A stretch of DNA of 48,375 nt from an uncultured Clostridia bacterium (GTDB taxonomy: Bacteria > Bacillota > Clostridia > Christensenellales > Borkfalkiaceae), in assembly GCA_947630115.1 (NCBI GenBank), contig CANRGG010000013.1, positions 1-48,375 of the forward strand, given 5' to 3'. This document shows, piece after piece, positions 1-8,063 of this stretch. The number at the start of each line of letters is the position of its first letter. Positions within the stretch are counted from its first letter, which is position 1. The translations under genes were made by a program, and so were the position numbers. Below the pieces are notes generated by a model, which saw only the letters and a list, made by a program, of their open reading frames with translations, had not been told where the DNA came from and did no database searches.

Positions 1-40
1 TTTGGGCAAAAAACACCACTTTTTGGGTGATCTTCTGTGC

Positions 41-85
41 CTCTGACTCCGTCATTCGTTGGTTCGAATCCAGCTACTCCAGCCA
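41..85 (+). tRNA. 3' half of tRNA-Gln (CUG), attachment-site scar
   Basis: The sequence reads from the anticodon loop CTCTGAC (41-47, anticodon CTG 43-45) through TCCGT, a T-arm with GGTTCGAATCC, an acceptor strand and an encoded CCA (83-85). The five bases before the loop (36-40) do not pair with TCCGT, and no 5' half exists in 1-40. A break exactly at the anticodon loop is typical of tyrosine-integrase attachment sites in tRNA genes. Because the 3' end points right, the element that used this site should lie to the left, outside the window. Confidence 0.75.
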
Positions 86-91
86 CATTGG

Positions 92-141
92 GATAATTCG
101 AACTTTTTTGTAATTCGCAAAACGTTCGGATTATCTTTTTC
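92..141 (+). terminator. Hairpin with T-run after the tRNA fragment
   Basis: GATAATTCGAAC (92-103) pairs with GTTCGGATTATC (124-135, one G-T pair), followed by TTTTTC. It would end a transcript of the tRNA. Confidence 0.5.
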
Positions 142-177
142 TATGGAAGAGTTCAAAAACTTCAAAATATAAAGACA

Positions 178-200
178 GGCGGGAGCAACTTGCTCCCGCC
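178..200 (-). terminator. Terminator of the HAD gene
   Basis: A perfect 9-bp stem (178-186 with 192-200) and a 5-base loop lie five bases beyond the stop codon of the minus-strand HAD gene. On the minus strand it is followed by TGTCTTTATATTTTG, so the U-run is poor. Confidence 0.55.
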
Positions 201-205
201 GATTT

Positions 206-742
206 TCATTTTATCTGCACAAGATAGATTGCATAATGGAAATGTTCCATATTGATTTCGCAAACTTTACTGACATTAGGATATTGAAGTAATTCCAAAT
301 TATCTTCAATCAGCAGGAAATTGTCCTGTCCGACGATTGGTTCCAACTGCCCCATGGAGCGGCGAAAAGATTTCTTTTCATCATAAATGATGTCCTTAAA
401 GTATCGGTTCAAATTGCACATGGACAACACGGCTTCGGCACGTTCTTTTCTTGCCCTTGTCCAAAGGAAGCAATTCTGTTTTCCGTTCTTCATGGCAACT
501 TCCAGTAGATCGTCATTCAAAAGAATACGATATGGTAGCCACTCCTGCGCAAAATATTCCTGTTTGAGCCGAATGATCGCATCCGATACAGCGGGGGGAA
601 TACAGTTCAAATTTTCTCTTGTGATACGGTGAACTCCGTCAAGTCTTTGATAGCCCAAAGATTCAAGCGCATAATTATAAGCATCGCTATTGAGCTTTGA
701 TGATGCGATCAAAGTGTCATCTAAATCAAATACGAATTTCAC
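206..742 (-). CDS. HAD-superfamily hydrolase
   Basis: A 178-residue protein of the HAD phosphohydrolase fold. Motif I is DLDDT with the nucleophile Asp6 and acid/base Asp8, motif II is the Thr95 in LWTRAR, and motif IV is the acidic pair Glu146-Asp147 in LLIEDN. The cap region is short. HAD enzymes remove phosphate from small molecules or proteins; the substrate cannot be read from sequence. The start is GTG and overlaps the stop of the upstream DprA-like gene (GTGA), so the two are translationally coupled. HAD-like genes next to DprA-like genes are common cargo in mobile elements, which fits the setting. A hairpin follows the stop. Confidence 0.75.
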   Translation of the reverse strand: MKFVFDLDDTLIASSKLNSDAYNYALESLGYQRLDGVHRITRENLNCIPPAVSDAIIRLKQEYFAQEWLPYRILLNDDLLEVAMKNGKQNCFLWTRARKERAEAVLSMCNLNRYFKDIIYDEKKSFRRSMGQLEPIVGQDNFLLIEDNLELLQYPNVSKVCEINMEHFHYAIYLVQIK

Positions 743-1479
743 GTTGAGAATGCTTCGAGCGTTTTTGCAGTTAAAACGGCCGCGCCATCCTGTAAAATTT
801 GTCGGTTGAGACCGAATTGCGGGTCGTCATTATCCTCCTCTCGGTACATGACAAAACGTTCCCGCCCGTATGCCTTCGCCTTCTCCATGGCATGGCGGGA
901 GCCGCTGTCGCCCTCACCCTTCAGATAGCTTGCAATCAAAATAATGCGGTTTGCAAACATCGCCTGCAATCCGTCACGGGCGATGAACCGACCGATCCCC
1001 TCCTGCCGCGTGTTGGGCTCAAGGATATATTCCGAGACGACAAGCCCGCCGCTCTCCACGATTTTCTCTGCGAGCGTCGCATTTTCCTTGGGATAAATGT
1101 CGGAAAGCGTCGTCGGGAGAAAGGCGACCGTCTTTCCGCCGCAGGCAAGACACTCCCGATGTGCGACTGTATCGCACCCCCGCGCAAGCCCACTGACGAT
1201 CACAAAACCCTTTTGAGCGAGTGCAGCCACAACCCTTTTCTCGCGGGCAATAATCTCCTCCGACGGGTTCAAAACGCCGACGACGGCGACATTGTGATCA
1301 AGGTTTTTCAAAAGGGAAATATCTCCCCGATAGGCGAAGAGATATGGCTTTTCGCTTGCGCGGAGCGGAAGAGCGATGCGCGGGAAATCTTCATCGAATG
1401 CACAGTGAAGATTTATTCCGTTTTCATCCAGCTCGCGGGCATATCCTCGCGCCGCTTTGACATTTATTGTTCGATAAGA
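739..1479 (-). CDS. DprA-like (SLOG fold) protein, 5' end damaged
   Basis: The Rossmann-like DprA core is clear: VSGLARGCDTVAH, followed by GGKTVAFLPT, IYPKEN, SEY and GSRHAMEKAKAYGR. The reading frame is open from 1479 and continues the family upstream (PYLFAYRGDISLL before KNLDHNVAVVG), so a TTG start at 1311 would cut off conserved residues. No ATG, GTG or TTG exists in frame between 1479 and 1311, although a strong AAGGAGGT stands at 1481-1488. Either a rare start codon (ATA at 1467) is used or the 5' end is lost. DprA-like proteins in mobile elements are thought to handle single-stranded DNA or sense nucleotides; true competence DprA is longer. Probably a decayed gene. Confidence 0.65.
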   Translation of the reverse strand, partial: SYRTINVKAARGYARELDENGINLHCAFDEDFPRIALPLRASEKPYLFAYRGDISLLKNLDHNVAVVGVLNPSEEIIAREKRVVAALAQKGFVIVSGLARGCDTVAHRECLACGGKTVAFLPTTLSDIYPKENATLAEKIVESGGLVVSEYILEPNTRQEGIGRFIARDGLQAMFANRIILIASYLKGEGDSGSRHAMEKAKAYGRERFVMYREEDNDDPQFGLNRQILQDGAAVLTAKTLEAFST

Positions 1480-1487
1480 TTACCTCC

Positions 1488-2390
1488 TTATAGATTTATG
1501 AAGTTGTCATTTTCCGTCTTTGCCGCTGTGATTGTTCTTGACGGCGTGTAGTACGCGGCGGGGTTGAGCTTCCGTCTGGAACGGTCAAGCAATTCCTTGA
1601 ACTCGTCGGGATAGACTCGGCTCATTTCAAGAAGTGCTTCCCGCGCGCTCTCGTTCTCCTTGCTCCGCCTGTCTGCCGCCCGCCATTGCTCAAAGAGAGA
1701 ATGAATTTCCTTATAGGCTCTCTCCTGCTCTATGCGATAGGCGGCATTGTCTGTGCGAAGGTCTTTGATCTCCTGTTCGGCATCCTTTCTTTTCCTCGGC
1801 GTGGGCTTGTCTGCTTCTCCACCGACCTGTTCATGGATCCCCGCAAGATACTCGCTCGCTTCCCGCTCGGCATTTTCTGCCGTTTCTGTCGCCTGCTTCT
1901 CTGCTGCTTCCATGATCTTCTTCGCTTTGTATTCTGCGGTAGAGAGGTGCTTCGCGCCGCTCCCTTCCTCGCCTCGCTGTAATCCCCACTTCTTCCCAAC
2001 TTTCTCCCAAAACTCCGTTTGAAGCTGCGAGAGCTTCTTCCTGTCATAGAGGTCTTTGGAACAGAGCTTCCCATTGGTGATGGGAACGAGGTTCAGATGA
2101 AGATGCGGGTTCGTTTCGTCCATGTGGACGACCGCCGAGAGAATGTTTTCATAGCCGAATTTCTCCGAGAAGAAATCAAAGCAATCCCAAAAGAATTCCT
2201 TGCATTGCCATTCCGTCAACCCCTCGAAAAACTTCTCGTCCGAGCCGAGAACGAAGGAGTTCATATACACCGCGTCCGAGCGGATCTTCCGCTTCAAATT
2301 CAACGTTGCAATTCTTCCGTTGATCATCTCGATATTATGCCCTGCGCTGTTTTCTTGAAGCGACCAGATGTAAAAAATCTCCCCGCAAGG
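1488..2390 (-). pseudogene. MobV/Pre-type relaxase, N-terminus lost
   Basis: The protein carries the relaxase metal motif HMDETNPHLHL (His68, Asp70, Glu71, His75, His77 counted from the Met at 2327). This is the HxDExxPHxH motif of plasmid mobilisation enzymes that nick DNA at oriT. A long charged coiled-coil tail follows. Homology begins inside the domain: the N-terminal catalytic region before motif III is missing, and the frame closes at a stop just upstream of 2390. It cannot mobilise DNA alone. Its 3' end abuts the DprA-like gene, an arrangement expected in a mobilisable element. Confidence 0.75.
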
Positions 2391-2635
2391 TTAATTTTGT
2401 ATTCAAATCCATTGCATTTTATGCTCTCAATAGTAGGATAAAAACCTTGATACAGAAAAAACATAGACAGAATATCAAGTGCCAGATTTACTATTTTTTC
2501 GGCAGATTTTCTACCCTTAATTACTACTGCGATTTTTCCCGCCGAACTGCTGATTGCAACCAAGCAATTGCAAATCTTTGTATCAAAAGATTTTATAGAG
2601 AATTTATTGTCCGCAATTACCTCAATTACATTCAT
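2324..2635 (-). CDS. Truncated protein of unknown function
   Basis: A 103-residue frame beginning MNVIEVIADNKF. Its last ~20 residues are read from DNA that, in another frame, still codes for MobV, so it looks like the N-terminal part of a gene fused by deletion to the relaxase fragment. No signal peptide or motif is seen. The middle contains GFYPTIESIKCNGFEY, which I cannot assign. There is no clear ribosome site upstream. It starts 11 bases after the methylase-like tail at 2646, so the two may have been neighbours in one operon. Function unknown. Confidence 0.35.
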   Translation of the reverse strand: MNVIEVIADNKFSIKSFDTKICNCLVAISSSAGKIAVVIKGRKSAEKIVNLALDILSMFFLYQGFYPTIESIKCNGFEYKINLAGRFFTSGRFKKTAQGIISR

Positions 2636-2645
2636 TATAAGTCGT

Positions 2646-2738
2646 TTACTCCATAGGTTTGATCATGGACGCGATGAAGAAGATTTCATCGGGGGTTAGG
2701 GCGTATTTTTTGTAGAGCTGGGCGTAATTTCCGCGCCC
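2646..2738 (-). pseudogene. C-terminal tail of a DNA methyltransferase-like protein
   Basis: Directly after the stop of the restriction fragment the same frame continues as GNYAQLYKKYALTPDEI and ends in SMIKPME. This resembles the last residues of bacterial DNA methyltransferases that accompany type III restriction subunits. The piece is only ~30 residues long and has no start. The assignment comes from memory of the family and is weak. Confidence 0.35.
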
Positions 2739-3239
2739 TTAAAATACTTTTTCGAGCGGTTGCCAATGGTCGTCTGCCATATCCATTGCAAAAACCGTAT
2801 TGTTGATATAGAGCCGATTATCCTTATCGCGGACAAAGCCCCAATGCAGTCCTTTCTCCTGCGCATACTTCTTGAAAGCATTGAATTTGTTTTCAATTTG
2901 AATGTCAACGTTTTTATTCTCGCCTCTACTCTCGCCGCCTTTGGTTTCAATCACCCAAACCGTGCCGTCTTTCATCTTGATAATATAATCGGCATAGAAA
3001 AGCCATTGATGGCGGAGTGCGTCGATATAGACAATGGAGAAATATTGTTGTCCCGAATCGCCGTTTTTATAGACCCAATCAATATCTTCGCGCTTTTCGC
3101 AGTACTGCTCAAAGAGCATTTCCGAAGTACTGCGCACGACGCTCGTTGCAAACCCCGAAGTATAGCCCTCATAGGCGTTGCTCAAATAATCGACTTCGTT
3201 CTTAACGCCCGTATCAAACCATGCACATACCCATTTTAG
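2739..3239 (-). pseudogene. Type III restriction (Res) subunit, C-terminal fragment
   Basis: The frame reads WFDTGVKNEVDYLSNAYEGY, then SEMLFEQYCE, WVYKNGDSGQQYFSIVY and a nuclease motif with Asp66, Glu80 and Lys82 (DYIIK...VIETKG, counted from a TTG at 3185). That is the PD-(D/E)xK endonuclease end of type III Res helicase-nucleases, which normally exceed 850 residues. Conserved sequence continues upstream to ~3236 and then stops abruptly at the end of the vWA gene, so the helicase part has been deleted. It is not expected to cleave DNA, since the ATP-driven motor is absent. Confidence 0.7.
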
Positions 3240-6085
3240 CCTGCGTTTTGGACGTTTTCGCCACTGTTATCCGCTGCATTATCCACTCCGTCTGAAGCGT
3301 GGGTTAAGCGGGCGAAGAGCTTCTTAAGGAAAGTGAACTTGAACTTACGGAGTGCGATGTCGAGCAGGAAGAGGCAGAGCGCAATGGAGATAAGGATTGG
3401 GCGCGGATCGAAGGTATGGGTGCGGATTTCCACCCTGCCGAAGAGTTCGCCCGCCTTGGAAATAAGCTTCTCCTCGCCCTCGACGTCCGTCCTCGATGAT
3501 ATCGCGATGAGAAGCGTTCGACCATTCTCGAAGGGGTCGTTGGACGGGTCGTACTCGGCTGAATACGAGAAGACTCTGTAGGTATGGAGCGCCGAGAACA
3601 CGTCGTCGTCAGGTACGTCGGACGCCTTACTTATCCCCGAAATGTTGAGCGAGCGGGGCACTTTCATCACAGTGATGTCGTAAACGCCCGCCGCGCGGTT
3701 CTCGAACTCGAAGCGATTGCCGTCCATCGAGATCTCGCTCAAGTCGAACTTTGCGACCTCGCCCCCACTCGGAGCCTTGACGAACGCGACGAGCTTTTTG
3801 TCGCTCTCGATTTCGCTGTCGAAGCCGTAAATGCTGCCACGTGTATGGTAATTGTCCTCGGTGAACTCGACATTGAGGTCGGGCGTAGTGGTGATACCGA
3901 CGGGCATAAGCGACGAAGCGATATTTCCGATAATCTTCTTGCCGACGTCGCTCTTTATGAAATTATCCGACCAATAGCCGTAGAGGTCGCTCGTGAAGCT
4001 GCCCACTTTGCCCTCGCCGTACTTCCACTCTGCGTAAAGCGGAACGAGGTTGGCGCGTAAAACGACGGTCGCCGCTCCCTTCGCCATGGTGGAAAGCACG
4101 CCGTTCATAGAAATTCGTTCGAGCGCCTGTGTGTCGACGCCGTCGAGCGCGGACGAAGAAGTGCCGACACGGGGTGTGAATTTCTCGGTCAGAGCGCCGC
4201 TGTACTTGTCGACGCCAAGCTCGCTTTTGAGTATCCCCGACATAGAGCGAATGTCCGACTTGCCCATCTGGTGGCACTGATTGCCGCAAACGCCCGCGAG
4301 TCCCGAGGTAAGTTGCGAATTGACCGCGACCTCGGTGATGGTGATTTCGTCCTGCTGATAGGCATTGCGCATGATGTTAAGGTAGTCTCTCGTGCTGTCG
4401 TTGGGATTGCCGTTCGAGATGAAGAGGATGTGTTTGCGTTGGACGTCGGGCACTGCCGCGAGCGACATACAAACGTGCTGGAGCGTGTCGGCGTAGTTGG
4501 ACGAGCCTGTGAAGCCCTCGGCAGCCGCGCAAATCGCGTCCTCGACCTTTCGGCGTTCGGTCATCGGGGTGAAGCCGAGCGTTTCGTCGAAGGTGTAGCG
4601 AAGCACGGTGACCGCCACGAGGTCGCGCGGCGTGAGTGCGGAAAGCGCCTCGAGAGCGAGCGGAATGGCGATGTCCATGTTGCAATCGCCGTCGTCATCC
4701 ATCGCCTGCGAGCGGTCGATAACGATAGCGAGCGCAACGGGCGGGGTGAAGTCGGACGCTTGCACGGGCAGCATCTTCTGAAGGAGCGTGCCCTTCATGT
4801 CGAGGTCATATGAGTGCGGCTTGGGCACGGTTTCGCCCTTCTCGTCCTCGATCGTGACCACCTTGCCGCTGCTGTCCCGTTCGACGCCGCCCACGGTAAA
4901 CAGTCCGCCGCCCTTCTCGTGTACGAAGTCGTTAAGGAGTTCGTCGAAGCCCTCGGGAAGGTCGCTCGGAGCGATGTTGACGAGGATCACCTCGTCGTAA
5001 TTCTCAAGTTCGGTCGCGTCAAGGGGCGCTTCGTCCGCCGAAATGACCGTGATGTCGAGTCTGTCGGACGAACGCGACTTGAGGATATCGACGATCGTGT
5101 CCGATTCGCCCTTGTACTTTTCGATGACGAGGATTTTGTCGTAGCTTTCTATATTATAGTAGGTATAGTAGTCGTTGTTTTCGCCGATTTGGTCGTCCGC
5201 GCCACCAATCGTAAACTTCATTTCGTGGTGCCCGCCGCTTGCGAAGGCGTACTCAAATCCGATGGTCTGATCGCCTATTCGGACGGGGTTGTTCTTCGTC
5301 GAATAGATCTCCTTGCCGTTATCGGTGACGGTGAGATCGACCGCGCCCGTAAGCGAACTATATATGGACACGTCTATATGAAAACTCTCATCTACGGCGA
5401 GGCGTTTATCGGGGAAAGTGACCGCCGTTACGCGTGCGTCCGGCTCGAACTCAGTCGGAAAAAAGGTCGTGTCAATCCTTATGCCGTCGAGCGTAATGAG
5501 CTTCGCGACGTTGAGCGCCTCGCGGTCGGTCTGAAGTCCGTCGCTGATCAGCAAAATGCGCGCCGTGTCGGGTTGAGTGATGAGTCCCTCGGCGCTCGTG
5601 CCCGTGACGGGGTCCCACGCGAACGAAAGTGCGGAGTAAATGTCAGTCGCGCTGTCGTCGGGTTGCTCGCCGCTGATGTACCCTTGATAGGCTTCTTCGG
5701 CGGAGTAGCTGCCCATGGGGACGGCAATCTTCTGGTCGTAACCGAACTTGACGAGGGCGACGGAACAGCCTTCCTCGTCGTTGGCTTCAAGCACGTCCTT
5801 AATGAACTTGTCCGCTCTCTTCCTCGCATAGCCCGAGGTGTACGACGCATCGGCGAGAATGACAAGCTCGCTGTCGTAAATCTTCTCCTCCTGCTTGAAC
5901 GTTATGCCGGTAAGCGCCGTCACGCAAAGTATGATGACAAGGCAATGAATAATGACCGAGGCGATCCTGTTCTTCATGGAGTAAAAGCGTTTGCCCGTCT
6001 TGAAGAACAGAATGAGGGTGAACGCGATGAGCGGGATTATGAGAAGAAACAGATACGGACTTACGGTAAAATCTACTGACTTCAT
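3236..6085 (-). CDS. Large membrane protein with two vWA-type domains (cluster 1)
   Basis: A 949-residue protein. Two N-terminal membrane helices (~10-28 and 40-60) are followed by a vWA-like domain (~73-215), a beta-sandwich segment, a glutamine-amidotransferase-like segment (~316-405, ending KGGGLFTVGG), a second vWA domain (~450-620) and a C-terminal helix (PRPILISIALCLFLLDIA) before a basic tail. The MIDAS motifs are damaged: DASYT at 79-83 and DRSQA at 457-461 instead of DxSxS. The start at 6085 has GAGGTG seven bases upstream; a longer frame to 6160 would overlap the BatA gene. It is the last gene of its operon and a paralogue of the protein at 14615-17482. Probably part of an envelope complex; exact role unknown. 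Confidence 0.8.
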   Translation of the reverse strand: MKSVDFTVSPYLFLLIIPLIAFTLILFFKTGKRFYSMKNRIASVIIHCLVIILCVTALTGITFKQEEKIYDSELVILADASYTSGYARKRADKFIKDVLEANDEEGCSVALVKFGYDQKIAVPMGSYSAEEAYQGYISGEQPDDSATDIYSALSFAWDPVTGTSAEGLITQPDTARILLISDGLQTDREALNVAKLITLDGIRIDTTFFPTEFEPDARVTAVTFPDKRLAVDESFHIDVSIYSSLTGAVDLTVTDNGKEIYSTKNNPVRIGDQTIGFEYAFASGGHHEMKFTIGGADDQIGENNDYYTYYNIESYDKILVIEKYKGESDTIVDILKSRSSDRLDITVISADEAPLDATELENYDEVILVNIAPSDLPEGFDELLNDFVHEKGGGLFTVGGVERDSSGKVVTIEDEKGETVPKPHSYDLDMKGTLLQKMLPVQASDFTPPVALAIVIDRSQAMDDDGDCNMDIAIPLALEALSALTPRDLVAVTVLRYTFDETLGFTPMTERRKVEDAICAAAEGFTGSSNYADTLQHVCMSLAAVPDVQRKHILFISNGNPNDSTRDYLNIMRNAYQQDEITITEVAVNSQLTSGLAGVCGNQCHQMGKSDIRSMSGILKSELGVDKYSGALTEKFTPRVGTSSSALDGVDTQALERISMNGVLSTMAKGAATVVLRANLVPLYAEWKYGEGKVGSFTSDLYGYWSDNFIKSDVGKKIIGNIASSLMPVGITTTPDLNVEFTEDNYHTRGSIYGFDSEIESDKKLVAFVKAPSGGEVAKFDLSEISMDGNRFEFENRAAGVYDITVMKVPRSLNISGISKASDVPDDDVFSALHTYRVFSYSAEYDPSNDPFENGRTLLIAISSRTDVEGEEKLISKAGELFGRVEIRTHTFDPRPILISIALCLFLLDIALRKFKFTFLKKLFARLTHASDGVDNAADNSGENVQNAG

Positions 6086-6092
6086 ACTCACC

Positions 6093-8051
6093 TCAATAAC
6101 CCGACAAGAATTGCAGCAGCCACTCGAGCACGAGAAGCACGAGAAGCGCCGCTGCGACATAGACGAAGAGATCGGTCGTAACTTCGCCGTAAACCACCCT
6201 GTTAATTACAGCATTATAATCGGAAACGTTAAATATAGAGCTACATTCGCTCGGAACCTTGACGAAAAGCCTTCGCACCTCGTCGTCGCGCTTCATATCG
6301 AACTTGGTCGTCACCGTGTAACTCCCGTACCCTTTGAGCGCGAACTGCTCGGGGAAGGTATTGAGCACGGTGTCGTTCCCCTCGGGGTCGGTAACGGTGA
6401 GGTCGGAGCCTTTGCACATGATCTTTGCGCTCTCCCCCACTTCGTATAGACACCTGTCCGTCGTAACGGGCATGTAGTAGTTAAGGACGTTGTAGAGGAA
6501 GATGATGAAGTCCCAGGTGAAAAAGGACGAGCGATTGATGTTGAAAGGCATAACCACCGTTTTGTGCGTCGGAGTGTTGCGTGCGAGGATCATCGGACTC
6601 CCTTGGCAGAAGATGAGCGGAGTGTAAGCGTCCGAATAGTTGTTGACGGTCGTGTATGCGGTAACGCCGATTCGTGAGGCGTTCATTACGTCGGTGAGCG
6701 GGTGCGGGTCGCCGAGCGTCATCGACGTGAGTCCGTTAAGCTGCACCCTTTTCCCGAGCCGAACGTCCATTCCGCTGACCGTCATGTCGGGGTCGGAGAT
6801 TATCACCAGTCCGTCGCTCGGAAGCCCGCTCTGAACAACGTCCTTCGGGAAGGAATGTTCGTATATGTATATATCATACCCCTTAAGTTCGGCGTCCTCG
6901 TCGTAACCCGCTTGCTCGAACGTGATGGTGCGGTTCATCTTCATTTCGTCCTTCATGATGTTGAAGGCAAGGAAGTAGAAGGAGTTGGGGTCGGAGCTGT
7001 AATATTGCACCTTAATTCTGTCCTTCTCGCCGCCGTAAACGGTGACCTCGTCGTCGCAATTAAGCGAATCGTTGAGGTCATCGAACCCTATCGTCACATG
7101 GTCGTAAATCGAGAAAATCCAGTTCACCGAGCCGCCGATGTCGGTGTCGGACGCGCGAATTTCAAACGACTTCTTGACTTCCATCGCGCCCATTTCGTCC
7201 GAAACGACGAACTCGACGGGAATGGCGAGCGAAAGGTCGCGCTCGTCCCCACCTATGCTCGCGCCGAAAATGCGGCAGTGCAGCGTCTCGGTGCGCGAAA
7301 TCTTGCCGTAAGCCGCGACTTCAACATGAAAGACGTACTCGCTGCCCGCATACCCCACTTCGCAGTTCGTAACGCCGATGTTCCACTCGCGGTCATAGTC
7401 CGAGAGCCGAACAAGCTCGACGCCGTTGCCCGTGATGCCGTATTCGGTGCCCGTGAGGACGACGGTCTTCGCGAGCGGATTGGCGTCCATTCTCGAACGC
7501 GCAAGTTCCATCGCCGCGTCTATGTCGCACTTGCCAAACGAGCACTTGGCTTCGGCGAGCGCGGTAACGACGTCGGAGTAGTTGTCCTCGGTCGCGCTTT
7601 CGATGAGGTAGTGCGGCTCGTCGTCCGCGAGAATGACGGAAAGCTTGCCGTTGCCGTTCATGAGCACGTCGTCGATCCCGAGCCTTATTTCGTCGATCGC
7701 GCGATCGAAACGTGTTTCGTCATAGCCGACATAGGTCGCCTGCATCGCCGCTGACGCATCGACCAAGTAAACCATTTCGGTTACGGGCGTTTCGGCGTTC
7801 TCGAGGTAGGCGTTGGGCTGTGCGAGAATAAGCGCACACGCTGTGAGCGCGAGCGCTTGCGATAGAAAGAGCAAGATGCTTTTGAAGGAGTCAAAAGGCG
7901 TTTTTTTGCAAAGTTTCAACGCCTCTTTCCAAATGTAAGTGCTCGTTATGACCTTCTCTTTGTACTGCGGCTTAATGACGTAAATTACGATCAGCACGAT
8001 AATTGCAGCGAGTCCGAGAAACCCTAACGGCACCAGCCACTTAAGCGCCAT
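6093..8051 (-). CDS. BatA-like membrane vWA protein (cluster 1)
   Basis: A 652-residue protein with the N-terminal BatA signature: a helix (LKWLVPLGFLGLAAIIVLIV), a basic cytoplasmic loop (STYIWKEALKLCKK) and a second helix (ALALTACALILAQP) leading into a vWA domain. The MIDAS motif reads DASAA (98-102), lacking the last serine of DxSxS, so metal binding is doubtful. A large extracytoplasmic region follows, and a final helix (LFVYVAAALLVLLVLEWLLQF) closes the protein. Ribosome site AGAGAGGTAG. It lies 7 bases before the large vWA gene and 12 after the Gly-rich membrane protein. Bat proteins occur in MoxR-vWA systems linked to envelope stress and protein assembly; the specific role here is inference. 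Confidence 0.8.
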   Translation of the reverse strand: MALKWLVPLGFLGLAAIIVLIVIYVIKPQYKEKVITSTYIWKEALKLCKKTPFDSFKSILLFLSQALALTACALILAQPNAYLENAETPVTEMVYLVDASAAMQATYVGYDETRFDRAIDEIRLGIDDVLMNGNGKLSVILADDEPHYLIESATEDNYSDVVTALAEAKCSFGKCDIDAAMELARSRMDANPLAKTVVLTGTEYGITGNGVELVRLSDYDREWNIGVTNCEVGYAGSEYVFHVEVAAYGKISRTETLHCRIFGASIGGDERDLSLAIPVEFVVSDEMGAMEVKKSFEIRASDTDIGGSVNWIFSIYDHVTIGFDDLNDSLNCDDEVTVYGGEKDRIKVQYYSSDPNSFYFLAFNIMKDEMKMNRTITFEQAGYDEDAELKGYDIYIYEHSFPKDVVQSGLPSDGLVIISDPDMTVSGMDVRLGKRVQLNGLTSMTLGDPHPLTDVMNASRIGVTAYTTVNNYSDAYTPLIFCQGSPMILARNTPTHKTVVMPFNINRSSFFTWDFIIFLYNVLNYYMPVTTDRCLYEVGESAKIMCKGSDLTVTDPEGNDTVLNTFPEQFALKGYGSYTVTTKFDMKRDDEVRRLFVKVPSECSSIFNVSDYNAVINRVVYGEVTTDLFVYVAAALLVLLVLEWLLQFLSGY

Positions 8052-8063
8052 ATTCTACCTCTC

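Larger units (their letters stand above)
1..3235. mobile_element. Degraded mobile/defence island
   Basis: This stretch contains only fragments typical of integrative elements: a tRNA 3' half, a DprA-like protein, a MobV relaxase without its N-terminus and a type III restriction subunit tail. Two gene strings seem to be fused near 2335-2400: restriction fragments plus an unknown N-terminus on the right, and MobV, DprA-like and HAD genes on the left. The segment 2380-2660 is visibly richer in A+T than its neighbours. No integrase is present. The right edge coincides with the stop codon of the vWA operon at 3236. That it derives from integrated DNA is inference from gene content. Confidence 0.7.

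Noticed and set aside
1-85. Complete tRNA-Gln
   Set aside because: Bases 1-40 do not form an acceptor 5' strand, D-arm or anticodon 5' stem.
2696-2950. 84-codon frame inside the restriction fragment
   Set aside because: Out-of-frame shadow; the adjacent frame matches Res.
4814-6079. 421-codon plus-strand frame
   Set aside because: It is antisense to the vWA gene and arises from GC-rich codon use; no promoter or ribosome site.
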